A stretch of DNA of 6,720 nucleotides from JAVVUJ01 sp964461765 (GCA_964461765.1 CAYWVS010000106.1:1-6720), one strand, 5' to 3'; shown: positions 1 through 6,422, numbered from the stretch's first letter. The notes: generated by a model from the letters alone, not told the origin. Translations and numbers: made by a program.

Positions 1-1376
1 GTGTATTCATCCAACATCTTAAAGGGATGATGATTGGATAAGGTAATCATAAAGTTATAGAAGGGTTGTGGAATCTGCTTGATATACTCCATAGATTGAA
101 GAAAAAACTCATCGTCCGTAAGACCCCAACCCATATTTTTAGTGAAATTAAAGGAGTTTTCTCCACTGTCTACTCCCCCGTAAAAGGTATCAAAGCCTAA
201 ATTGGGGTAAATATTTTCCCGATTCCAAAAGCTTTTATCCCAAAAAGCGTGAAATACCGAAGTCCTATACCCTTTTTCCTTCAATAATACAGGGAGACCT
301 CTATAGTAATTATCCTGATGGTTTTTATAGGAGTAACTGGTGAGGGAGCCATAAATGGAATTGTTGATGGCTAACTCCGCATCGGAAGTATTGCCACTGC
401 CTACCTGCTGATAGAAATTGTCAAAATACAAGGTTCCATTTTCTTGAATCAGCTTATTTAAGTTAGGCGTCAACTCCTGACCGTTATAGCTTTTTCCGAT
501 GACAAAGTTTTGAAAGGATTCCATTTGAATGACGATGAGGTTTTTATCCTTTCCAATGCCAAACAGGGGACCCCTCTTTTCTCTTTCATAGCTATTATCA
601 AAGGAAGAAATCCCATTGACTCCCAAATTGTCTATTCCGGTGACCTTTTTTAAGATATCATTGATGTGATAAGTATAAATTTCTTGGTTTGATAAAGAGG
701 TTACAAATTTACTGGTAGAAAAGTTGCCTAGCAGGATCATAATGGTAATGACTGCAATAAAGGCCGGCTTGTGATCATCTACAAATTGAACCAACCAATT
801 AAATGGAGCTAAGAAATCAAATTCCTTTTTTTTTTCAGAATCAAAATCAAAATCAATAGGGGAATTCATCTGATTTTGCTGTTCTAAAAAGAGTAAAAAC
901 CCATCCTCTGTTTTAATAGTAGGTGCTTCTTTTTTGATTTGAAATAATGCGATAAATATCAAAAGGTTATCTACAAACAATAAAGCAAATTGAGGTCTAA
1001 GCACCTCTTTTATGCTTTCCATAATGTCCCCCAGAAAACCCGCAGCTCCCAACATATTCACTGATAAATAACGATTGAAAAAACTGCTATAGGTTACATC
1101 TGCAAACATTAATATCGTTAAAAGCAAGTACAAAACAGCGGATATCCACTTATTCTTAAAAGAAGAAATAATAACAAATGTTATAAAGCAGGAAAAAAGC
1201 CATACACTGATAAAATTAGTAGTAATTCCGATAAATTGATAAAACAGAAAGAGCTTCATGGGAACCGCTATTAATGCGATTAAGCCAATGGTTCCATACA
1301 TTGATATAATTGTTAAAGGCCAATCCAAGAATTTTTTAGAAATGCTTATTATGATCTGCTTAAATGTATCCATCAT
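1..1376 (-). CDS. LtaS-family polyglycerolphosphate (lipoteichoic acid) synthase-like protein, C-terminus beyond the left edge
   Basis: This is a polytopic membrane enzyme with an extracellular sulfatase-fold domain. By family it would transfer glycerol phosphate from phosphatidylglycerol to build lipoteichoic acid, or prime or modify such a polymer. The frame is open from 1376 to the window edge, giving 458 residues of a family usually 600-700 long. I see five hydrophobic segments near residues 19-40, 54-72, 77-95, 130-147 and 203-219, as in LtaS. The catalytic domain begins near 278. It shows the metal-binding Glu in MESFQNF (E286), the nucleophile Thr in GNTSDAE (T330), the SFWNRE substrate-binding motif (382-387) and the TLSNHHPF His (H449). 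The distal Asp-His metal ligands lie outside the window. Odd feature: the loop between segments four and five is about 55 residues and acidic, longer than I remember for S. aureus LtaS. Start: an in-frame stop lies at 1392-1394, and ATGATG follows GTGAGGGA. The second ATG (1373) has the better spacing and is a real alternative. The paralogue (LtaS, YfnI, YqgS or YvgJ type) cannot be told from this fragment. Confidence 0.9.
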   Translation of the reverse strand, partial: MMDTFKQIIISISKKFLDWPLTIISMYGTIGLIALIAVPMKLFLFYQFIGITTNFISVWLFSCFITFVIISSFKNKWISAVLYLLLTILMFADVTYSSFFNRYLSVNMLGAAGFLGDIMESIKEVLRPQFALLFVDNLLIFIALFQIKKEAPTIKTEDGFLLFLEQQNQMNSPIDFDFDSEKKKEFDFLAPFNWLVQFVDDHKPAFIAVITIMILLGNFSTSKFVTSLSNQEIYTYHINDILKKVTGIDNLGVNGISSFDNSYEREKRGPLFGIGKDKNLIVIQMESFQNFVIGKSYNGQELTPNLNKLIQENGTLYFDNFYQQVGSGNTSDAELAINNSIYGSLTSYSYKNHQDNYYRGLPVLLKEKGYRTSVFHAFWDKSFWNRENIYPNLGFDTFYGGVDSGENSFNFTKNMGWGLTDDEFFLQSMEYIKQIPQPFYNFMITLSNHHPFKMLDEY

Positions 1377-1411
1377 TCCCTCACTTAATTTCTAATGCTA
1401 CTTAACTATTT

Positions 1412-1440
1412 ATTTTACCTTTTTTCATCGAATGGTGCAA
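1412..1440 (-). promoter_or_regulatory. Probable sigma-A promoter of the LtaS-like gene
   Basis: Read on the minus strand, a -35 like TTGCAC (1435-1440) is followed by a 17-bp spacer and a -10 TAAAAT (1412-1417). The -10 matches five of six consensus bases and the -35 only three of six. Transcription would start near 1405, leaving a leader of about 30 bases before the GAGGGA ribosome-binding site. It lies just beyond the probable terminator at 1501-1537, so the LtaS-like gene looks like its own transcription unit. The assignment is by eye. Confidence 0.5.
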
Positions 1441-1500
1441 TACTAATTTCATTCTTTCATTCTTTTATATCTCAGATCTCAATGAACTAAAACGAAAACC

Positions 1501-1537
1501 TAAGCGCAACCCCTGTATGGAAAATTGGTTGCACTTA
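1501..1537 (-). terminator. Probable Rho-independent terminator of the ABC-F/coaB/GH26 cluster
   Basis: An 11-bp inverted repeat pairs 1501-1511 with 1527-1537 around a 15-base loop. In the minus-strand transcript all pairs are Watson-Crick except one G-U, whereas the plus-strand reading has a C-A mismatch, which favours minus-strand use. Below the stem the transcript continues with GGTTTTCGTTTTAG, a broken T-rich tract. It sits about 50 bp past the stop of the GH26-like gene and before the next promoter. The long loop and the interrupted T-run lower confidence. Confidence 0.55.
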
Positions 1538-1587
1538 CCTTTTTAATTAACCTTAGATTTCAATGTTTTTTAATTTATTTATTTCCT

Positions 1588-3180
1588 TTATTCATTGCTC
1601 ATTTGCCCTGAATAATCCCTTAGTTTAACCTTAAATATTTCCACTAACTGATCCGTTTCATCTATAAAGTATGGCCTTGATATATTTCCCAGACTATCTA
1701 GGTCGCAGTTGCTCCACCAAATGGCAACCTTCAGTTCCTTATAATTCTGAATGTGCTCAAACATGGATTGAACCCATTGCTCCTTATCTCCCCCCACACT
1801 GCTGCTGGAAAACTCAGTAATCATGAGGGGGAATTGAAATTTCTCCAAATATTCCTCATAAAGCTCGTCGTAAAGCTCCGAAAACTCCATCCAATTTTCC
1901 CCTTCATAGTAAGTACCTGTGTTATACATGGTCATGCCGATTACATCTACGTATTCATTCCCCGGGAAATAACATAATTGATGGTTCCATTTGAAATTAG
2001 GAAAGGATTTTCCGTTGGGGTTCCAGATCCAAATGACATTTTCCGCTTCTGCCTCTTGAAATAAGCTGTATAAGTACCTATAAAAGGCTATGTATACCTC
2101 CGTATCCTTTGAGGTATGATAAGCTGAATAAACACACCAATCCCCGTTCATCTCATTTCCCACTCGGAAAAGGACGGGTTTACCGTACTCCTTGATGTCC
2201 CTGACATAATTTTTTAAATACTCGTCGTATTTGCCATTGAGAACATCATAGACCATGTTTCCATTTTGATTTTCTTGGGGTAAGGTTTGTAGCGTAAGCT
2301 CCAGAATTCTCTCCTCTTTTTCTGCATTGGATAAGGCATTTCTTAAATTGGGATGTTCCTTTTCTTCATTCATAAAGCCGGTGTAATATAGAAGTACGGG
2401 AAACTGGAATTCCAATCTTTTCTCTATTTTAGATAAATCCCCAAAATCTAAAGGGGCACTCTTCTCAAAGATCCCCCAAGTTAGAGGGGCATCCTCACCA
2501 AAATATTTTTCATAGGCTTCTCGGGTAACCTCATTCCAAGAAGGATTTTCCCTCTTTACAATGACTTCAAAGGTTGGCTCTGCAGCAATGCTCTCGGAAA
2601 TCAAGCTTCTGACAACCTCCATGTAAGAACGCTGCTCTTTTTCCCCTTCATAGGGTTTGCTGCTTTTAAACAGAAAAGTAATACATTCCAAATCGTTGAG
2701 AAAGATATCCACTGAAGCATAATAATTTCTGTCATTTTCAACATGCTTTAAGGGTTCCCTTTCCCACTGGGTTACGGTCATATTCAGTCCACCAATCTCC
2801 ATGGCCTCGTAAAAATCTGTATGATGATCGATCTCATTCTCCAAAAACTTATTGGAGTATTGACTGTAAACTTCCGGAGTAACCCCCTGCTCTACTCCAA
2901 AGGTTTGGTGATAAATTTCTATCCTCTCCTCTTCGTTTTCCAAAACAGCTCGAATTTGAGGCATGGACATATCCACCCTCATATTTTCAGGAACTAAAAT
3001 ACTATAGCCATCAACCTTATTGTAAAATTGATTTAGCTTTCCTTTGCTTTTTAGCTCATAGGTTTCATCTAAGGCAACAATTTTACTAAAGGGGGATGGC
3101 ACGAAAAGGATAATGAAAAACAATAAGGCAAAGAGTCCGAGACCAATGCCTATATATTTTTTTACACTATTGGATTGCAA
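1588..3180 (-). CDS. Membrane-anchored GH26-like glycoside hydrolase with an N-terminal extracytoplasmic module
   Basis: This 530-residue protein has a short basic N-terminus and one hydrophobic segment (about 9-30) with no lipobox Cys, so it is probably anchored in the membrane facing outward. Residues 50-200 form a module I do not recognise; it starts with GYSILVPENMRVD and ends near EVVRSLISE. Residues 205-525 look like a glycoside hydrolase family 26 (clan GH-A) barrel: PVLFRVGNEMNGDW carries the likely acid/base E343, followed by NVIWIWNPN (381-389), YVDVIGMTMYN (410-420) and PLMITEFSSSS with the likely nucleophile E456. GH26 enzymes cleave beta-mannans or mixed-linkage glucans; the substrate here is unknown. 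The residue before the acid/base is Asn, whereas textbook GH26 mannanases have His. The start is TTG at 3180, supported by AAAGGAG ten bases upstream; the next in-frame Met (67) would remove the anchor. The start lies 14 bp inside the end of coaB, suggesting translational coupling. Confidence 0.85.
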   Translation of the reverse strand: MQSNSVKKYIGIGLGLFALLFFIILFVPSPFSKIVALDETYELKSKGKLNQFYNKVDGYSILVPENMRVDMSMPQIRAVLENEEERIEIYHQTFGVEQGVTPEVYSQYSNKFLENEIDHHTDFYEAMEIGGLNMTVTQWEREPLKHVENDRNYYASVDIFLNDLECITFLFKSSKPYEGEKEQRSYMEVVRSLISESIAAEPTFEVIVKRENPSWNEVTREAYEKYFGEDAPLTWGIFEKSAPLDFGDLSKIEKRLEFQFPVLLYYTGFMNEEKEHPNLRNALSNAEKEERILELTLQTLPQENQNGNMVYDVLNGKYDEYLKNYVRDIKEYGKPVLFRVGNEMNGDWCVYSAYHTSKDTEVYIAFYRYLYSLFQEAEAENVIWIWNPNGKSFPNFKWNHQLCYFPGNEYVDVIGMTMYNTGTYYEGENWMEFSELYDELYEEYLEKFQFPLMITEFSSSSVGGDKEQWVQSMFEHIQNYKELKVAIWWSNCDLDSLGNISRPYFIDETDQLVEIFKVKLRDYSGQMSNE

Positions 3181-3910
3181 ATTCAGAAATCTCCTTTGGA
3201 CTTTCTAATGTTGTTCCTGTAAATCCGTTTTTATCTACTAAATATCTGGCGTTCTTGCCATCTCGTAAATCTGCTAAGTCGTTTGCAAGAATATAGTCCA
3301 TACGATTTTTCTCACAAAGCTTGGTTGCCACTTCATAAAGCTCTTCCTTTGATACATTTTCTAACAACTTACATCCAATGAGCTTTGCTTGGGGAAACCA
3401 ATCTCGCAGGTTGGATATAATCTTAGGTGTCAATCCCAGCTTTACCGTCAGGTTGGGCTGATAACTGCTGATTTTAGAACTATCATCCAATTTACATTTA
3501 GGATTTACCATGAGATTTAAGAGTTCCTCTTTAGAAGAGCAGTTTCCTGAAACCTTCATTGCCTGCCAGATTTCATCTGCCAGATCCTCCATCCTGAAAG
3601 AAAAGTCTGCCTTGTAATCTCCTACGGCTGAAGCATGAATCACTACATCATAATTTTTACTCTTGCTTTCCTTTTCGATTTCCTTCATCATCTCTTCTGT
3701 GGTTTCTACTCGAAGGATCTTTAAGGATGGATTTTCACCCAATCTCTTTGCATCTACCATATGATTTAGGATTAGGCACACATTGTGACCTTCTTTCAAA
3801 AACTCTTCCCCAAGATTGACAGATAAACTACCTGTGGAAAAGTTGGTAATCTTCATCACTTCGTCTATGGGCTCTATGGTAGGGCCTCCTGTTATTAAAA
3901 TTGATTTCAT
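3167..3910 (-). CDS. coaB: Stand-alone phosphopantothenate--cysteine ligase (CoaB, streptococcal type)
   Basis: CoaB joins 4'-phosphopantothenate to cysteine using a nucleotide triphosphate, the step before decarboxylation by CoaC in coenzyme A synthesis; it acts in the cytoplasm as a dimer. The 247 residues match the single-domain ligase rather than the fused CoaBC: a Rossmann-like start ITGGPTIEPID (6-16), the ITNFSTG loop (21-27), HASAVGDYK (92-100), the KISS motif with the conserved Lys (K146), LTPKII (160-165), GCKLL (179-183) and ILANDL (207-212). This resembles the separate CoaB of streptococci. No coaC is in the window. Odd points: Met19 occupies the place where the family usually has Arg (D-x-V-R-x-I-T/S-N), and the stretch between GDYK and KISS is about 18 residues longer than I recall for streptococcal CoaB. 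The ATG is preceded by GGAG at eight bases. It lies 21 bp after the ABC-F gene and overlaps the GH26-like gene by 14 bp. Confidence 0.88.
   Translation of the reverse strand: MKSILITGGPTIEPIDEVMKITNFSTGSLSVNLGEEFLKEGHNVCLILNHMVDAKRLGENPSLKILRVETTEEMMKEIEKESKSKNYDVVIHASAVGDYKADFSFRMEDLADEIWQAMKVSGNCSSKEELLNLMVNPKCKLDDSSKISSYQPNLTVKLGLTPKIISNLRDWFPQAKLIGCKLLENVSKEELYEVATKLCEKNRMDYILANDLADLRDGKNARYLVDKNGFTGTTLESPKEISEFAIQ
3191..3197 (-). promoter_or_regulatory. Ribosome-binding site fixing the TTG start of the GH26-like gene
   Basis: AAAGGAG on the minus strand lies inside the 3' end of coaB, ten bases before the TTG at 3178-3180. No ATG or GTG in this frame gives a protein that keeps the hydrophobic anchor, so this site decides the start. 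Its place within coaB means that ribosomes ending coaB pass over it. Confidence 0.65.
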
Positions 3911-3931
3911 ATTATATACTCCATTTTCTTA

Positions 3932-5524
3932 TTATTTTCCGTATTTTTCTACAAATTCATCGTAGGTACAGGTATCATCTATTATTGTACCATCTTCTTT
4001 AAATTCTATGATTCTGTTTGCAATGGTACTGATAAACTCATGGTCATGAGAGGCAAACAAAATGATCCCTTTAAAGTCAATGAGACCGTTGTTTAGTGCC
4101 GTAATGGATTCCAAATCCAAATGATTGGTTGGCTGATCCAGAACCAGTGCATTGGATCCGAAAAGCATCATTCTGGATAGCATGCACCTAACCTTTTCTC
4201 CTCCTGAAAGTACCTGCACTTCTTTGAAAACGTCATCTCCTGAGAATAGCATCTTTCCTAAGAATCCTCTCATGAAGGTTTCCGTAGTTTCCTCTGTAAA
4301 CTGACCCAACCACTGTACAAGATTTAACTTGCAATCATTAAAATACCGGGAGTTATCCTTTGGAAAATAGGATTGAGATGTGCTGACACCCCACTTAAAG
4401 GTACCTTGGTCAGGTTCCATTTCTCCCATTAAGATTTGAAATAAAATGGTATTGGCAATCTCATTTTCACCTACAAATGCGATCTTATTGTCTTTATTCA
4501 CCCTGAAGGAGATATTATTGATAACCTTCACTCCATCAATGGTTTTGCTGAGGTTTTCTACAGTGAGAAGCTCTTTCCCCGGCTCTCTGTCCATTTTAAA
4601 TCCCACAAAGGGATACCTTCTGGAGGATGCGGGCATTTCTTCAACCGTCAGCTTATCAAGTAGCTTCTTTCTGGAGGTAGCCTGCTTTGATTTCGACTTA
4701 TTTGCAGAGAACTTTTGTATAAAAGCTTGTAATTCTTTAATTTTGTCTTCACTCTTTTTGTTTTGATCCTTGATCATTTTTTGAATTAACTGGCTGGACT
4801 CATACCAAAACTCGTAGTTACCTACGTACATTTTAATCTTGCCGTAATCCACATCCACCATATGAGTACATACGGTGTTGAGGAAATACCTGTCATGAGA
4901 AACCACGATCATGGTACCTTCATACTCCAACAAAAAGTCTTCCAGCCAATTGATGGCCAAAATATCAAGTCCGTTGGTGGGCTCGTCTAAGAGGATGATT
5001 TCCGGTTTTCCGAAAAGAGCTTGCGCCAACAGCACCTTGATCTTTTCCTTTGCGGTTAAGCTACTCATTTGAGTGTATAAAATATCCATGCTAAGACCTA
5101 GACCTTGAATCAATCGACCTGCATCTGATTCAGATTCCCAACCGTTGAGTTCTGCAAATTCTCCCTCTAAAATGGAGGCTTGAATCCCATCTTCATCCGA
5201 AAAGTCTTCCTTGGCATATAGTGCTTCCTTTTCTTGCATGATTTGGAATAGTCTCGGATTTCCTTGGATAATGGTATCCAAAACAGTAAATTCGTCATAA
5301 GCAAAGTGATCTTGCTTCAGGACGGACAATCTCATGTGCTGCCCTACGGACACATCTCCTGTGGTTGGTTCCAGTTCTCCGGATAAGATTCTGAGGAAGG
5401 TTGACTTTCCTGCTCCATTGGCTCCAATGATTCCATAGCAGTTCCCCGGGGTAAATTTTAAATTAACATCCTTAAAAAGGTTAGTTCCGCTAAAGTTAAT
5501 ACTGACATTATTGACTGTTATCAT
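3932..5524 (-). CDS. ABC-F family ATPase, YkpA/YbiT type, with one degenerate ATP site
   Basis: This is a soluble protein with two ABC ATPase domains and no membrane segments, as in ABC-F factors that bind the ribosomal E site and modulate translation. NBD1: Walker A GANGAGKS (34-41), arm insertion (about 85-135), signature region SSLTAKEK (154-161), Walker B IILLDE (176-181), switch His H210. The charged linker (about 240-305, FSANKSKSKQATSRKK) is typical of the YkpA/YbiT branch. NBD2: degenerate Walker A GENEIANT (352-359), intact signature LSGGE (439-443), Walker B LVLDQ (460-464) and switch His H493. Thus Walker A1/B1 plus signature 2 form an intact composite site, while Walker A2 (Lys to Asn), Walker B2 (catalytic Glu to Gln at 464) and signature 1 (LTAKE) form a degenerate one. 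The length of 530 is normal for the branch. The start has AAGGAG five bases before the ATG. A housekeeping role is more likely than drug resistance, judging by the linker type. Confidence 0.93.
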   Translation of the reverse strand: MITVNNVSINFSGTNLFKDVNLKFTPGNCYGIIGANGAGKSTFLRILSGELEPTTGDVSVGQHMRLSVLKQDHFAYDEFTVLDTIIQGNPRLFQIMQEKEALYAKEDFSDEDGIQASILEGEFAELNGWESESDAGRLIQGLGLSMDILYTQMSSLTAKEKIKVLLAQALFGKPEIILLDEPTNGLDILAINWLEDFLLEYEGTMIVVSHDRYFLNTVCTHMVDVDYGKIKMYVGNYEFWYESSQLIQKMIKDQNKKSEDKIKELQAFIQKFSANKSKSKQATSRKKLLDKLTVEEMPASSRRYPFVGFKMDREPGKELLTVENLSKTIDGVKVINNISFRVNKDNKIAFVGENEIANTILFQILMGEMEPDQGTFKWGVSTSQSYFPKDNSRYFNDCKLNLVQWLGQFTEETTETFMRGFLGKMLFSGDDVFKEVQVLSGGEKVRCMLSRMMLFGSNALVLDQPTNHLDLESITALNNGLIDFKGIILFASHDHEFISTIANRIIEFKEDGTIIDDTCTYDEFVEKYGK

Positions 5525-5647
5525 TTTTTCTCCTTTTTTATACTAAAAGATAAATTTAAGATTTTTATTTATTTATCTTTATATTTTTTATTTAATATAA
5601 TTGTTTTATCTAAACTTATACTTTGTTTTATATATGCTCTGTCTTTG

Positions 5648-5746
5648 TAACATTCTGACTTAAGTAATCCACTAATTTTATAACATTCTGATTTAAGTAA
5701 TTCACTGATTTTGTAATATTCTGACTTAAGTAATCCACTAACTTTT
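5648..5746. repeat. Three tandem 33-bp direct repeats
   Basis: Copies start at 5648, 5681 and 5714, exactly 33 bp apart and head to tail. Copy 1 differs from copy 2 at four positions and from copy 3 at three. Each contains ATTCTGA(C/T)TTAAGTAAT, and copies 1 and 3 contain the palindrome ACTTAAGT. Because the period is a multiple of three, one minus-strand frame stays open through all copies and would read as an 11-residue repeat KISxLLKSExY, with Val for Ile in the first copy. No ATG, GTG or TTG opens that frame. Confidence 0.9.
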
Positions 5747-5784
5747 GTTTTATTTATTACTAATTTGCATTGTTTTTTATTCTT

Positions 5785-5865
5785 TATATTCCTAAATATA
5801 CTTTGGTTTTTGTTATGCTTTTGTGTTTTTGTTCTATATTCCTAATTATGCTCTGGTTTTTGTTC
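5785..5865. repeat. Degenerate direct repeats of about 30 bp
   Basis: The 29-bp segments 5785-5813 and 5835-5863 differ at only three positions; both begin TATATTCCTAA on the plus strand and end GGTTTTTGT. The piece between them (5814-5834) resembles the second half of the unit, from TATGCT to TTTTTGTTC, so it may be a partial third copy. The unit is unrelated to the 33-bp repeat nearby. No function is apparent. Confidence 0.7.
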
Positions 5866-5909
5866 TAATTATGATCTGATCTATGTTTTGTATAATTTCT
5901 ATAATTTGT

Positions 5910-5932
5910 TTTATACATTTATTCTGTATAAA
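5910..5932. other. Perfect 8-bp hairpin touching the stop codon of the EamA-like gene
   Basis: TTTATACA (5910-5917) and TGTATAAA (5925-5932) pair perfectly around a 7-base loop. The stem starts at the base directly after the stop codon of the EamA-like gene. It has only one G-C pair and no T-tract follows on either strand, so it is not a classic Rho-independent terminator. A 3'-end stabiliser or a weak attenuator is possible, or it is chance in AT-rich DNA. Confidence 0.45.
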
Positions 5933-6355
5933 CTATCTGAAATTAATTAAAAATACACCAGTCATACACAGCAAAATACCGGCACCCTTCAGCAGGGTAA
6001 TCTTGTCTTTGAAAATAAGCATACCAATAACTAAAATGGCCATTGCTACTATGGAATTTGCCATCTGAGACGTGGTACTGAAAGGCCAACCTGCCCGATA
6101 GGCTAATAGAAAGCCTGCTTCGATGCCCACCACTGCTAATCCTAGCATAAAGCTGGTCCAGTTAATTTTCTTGAAGTTTTCTAAAACCGTCTCTCCTTGG
6201 CTGAAAAATGGGTAAAGGAGCATGCAAAAACCTGCTGCCGCAAGGTAAGTGACGAAAAGTGTAATCAGGGGATTTACTTGATTGGGTGTTATTTTAATTA
6301 CCAATTGATAAACGATGGTAGAAAGGATAACAATAGCCACGGGTAAATAGTACAT
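5933..6355 (-). CDS. Single-repeat EamA/DMT-superfamily membrane protein
   Basis: This 140-residue protein is almost wholly hydrophobic, with five likely membrane segments near residues 3-21, 29-49, 67-86, 97-115 and 121-138. It corresponds to one EamA repeat of five helices, where usual EamA/DMT exporters have two (about 290 residues). The C-terminal half shows the family pattern: SIVAMAILVIGMLIFKDKIT then LLKGAGILLCMTGVFLI, equivalent to the F-x-E/D-x-(I/L)T-x-x-x-x-x-G end of EamA domains. Such half-size members probably work as dimers. The substrate is unknown; metabolite or drug export is possible by family. The start ATG has GGGAG 13 bases upstream, a long spacing, but an in-frame stop at 6374-6376 leaves no better choice. 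It has its own strong promoter with a candidate operator (6396-6435). The ABC-F gene follows after 408 bp on the same strand. Confidence 0.85.
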   Translation of the reverse strand: MYYLPVAIVILSTIVYQLVIKITPNQVNPLITLFVTYLAAAGFCMLLYPFFSQGETVLENFKKINWTSFMLGLAVVGIEAGFLLAYRAGWPFSTTSQMANSIVAMAILVIGMLIFKDKITLLKGAGILLCMTGVFLINFR

Positions 6356-6395
6356 GTTTTTATAAATTCTCCCTTAAATTTTGAATTTTAAGCGT

Positions 6396-6422
6396 TTTAC
6401 CAATAGATATTATCATGGTAAA
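6396..6422. promoter_or_regulatory. Candidate operator: 7-bp dyad across the -10 and start site
   Basis: TTTACCA (6396-6402) and TGGTAAA (6416-6422) form a perfect inverted repeat with 13 bp between them. The arms flank the -10 element and reach the expected transcription start of the EamA-like gene, a place where a dimeric repressor would block polymerase. The cognate regulator is not in the window and the family cannot be told from the site. Confidence 0.5.

Larger units (their letters stand above)
5525..5932. other. 408-bp AT-rich gene-free leader upstream of the ABC-F gene
   Basis: No gene with a usable start is visible on either strand. The minus strand is rich in A and poor in C. The stretch holds a weak hairpin at the end of the EamA gene, a degenerate repeat set (5785-5865) and a 33-bp tandem triplicate (5648-5746). 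I could not pick a convincing promoter for the ABC-F cluster; an extended -10 like TGTTATAAA occurs within the middle 33-bp copy but lacks a good -35. A long leader, or read-through from the EamA gene, is possible because no T-tract terminator is visible between the two genes. Confidence 0.6.

Noticed and set aside
1753..1977. 74-codon plus-strand open frame
   Set aside because: It is antisense to the GH26-like gene, which has clear family motifs, and its peptide resembles nothing.
4446..4766. 106-codon plus-strand open frame
   Set aside because: It lies wholly antisense to the ABC-F gene; the low-complexity Ser/Leu/Phe peptide is typical of a shadow frame.
5648..5746. CRISPR array
   Set aside because: The 33-bp units are head to tail without unique spacers, and only three copies exist.
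5743..5770. Six-codon leader peptide starting ATGCAAATT on the minus strand
   Set aside because: No ribosome-binding site lies at a suitable distance, and no attenuator hairpin with a U-tract follows.
5910..5932. Rho-independent terminator of the EamA-like gene
   Set aside because: The stem is almost all A-U and no U-tract follows on the minus strand; kept only as a hairpin.
5883..6068. 61-codon plus-strand open frame
   Set aside because: It overlaps the EamA-like gene on the opposite strand and has no convincing ribosome-binding site.
6386..6402. Catabolite-response element (cre) near the EamA start of transcription
   Set aside because: The core AAACGCTT fits, but the outer positions fail (three mismatches to TGWAARCGYTWNCW), so a call would be weak.
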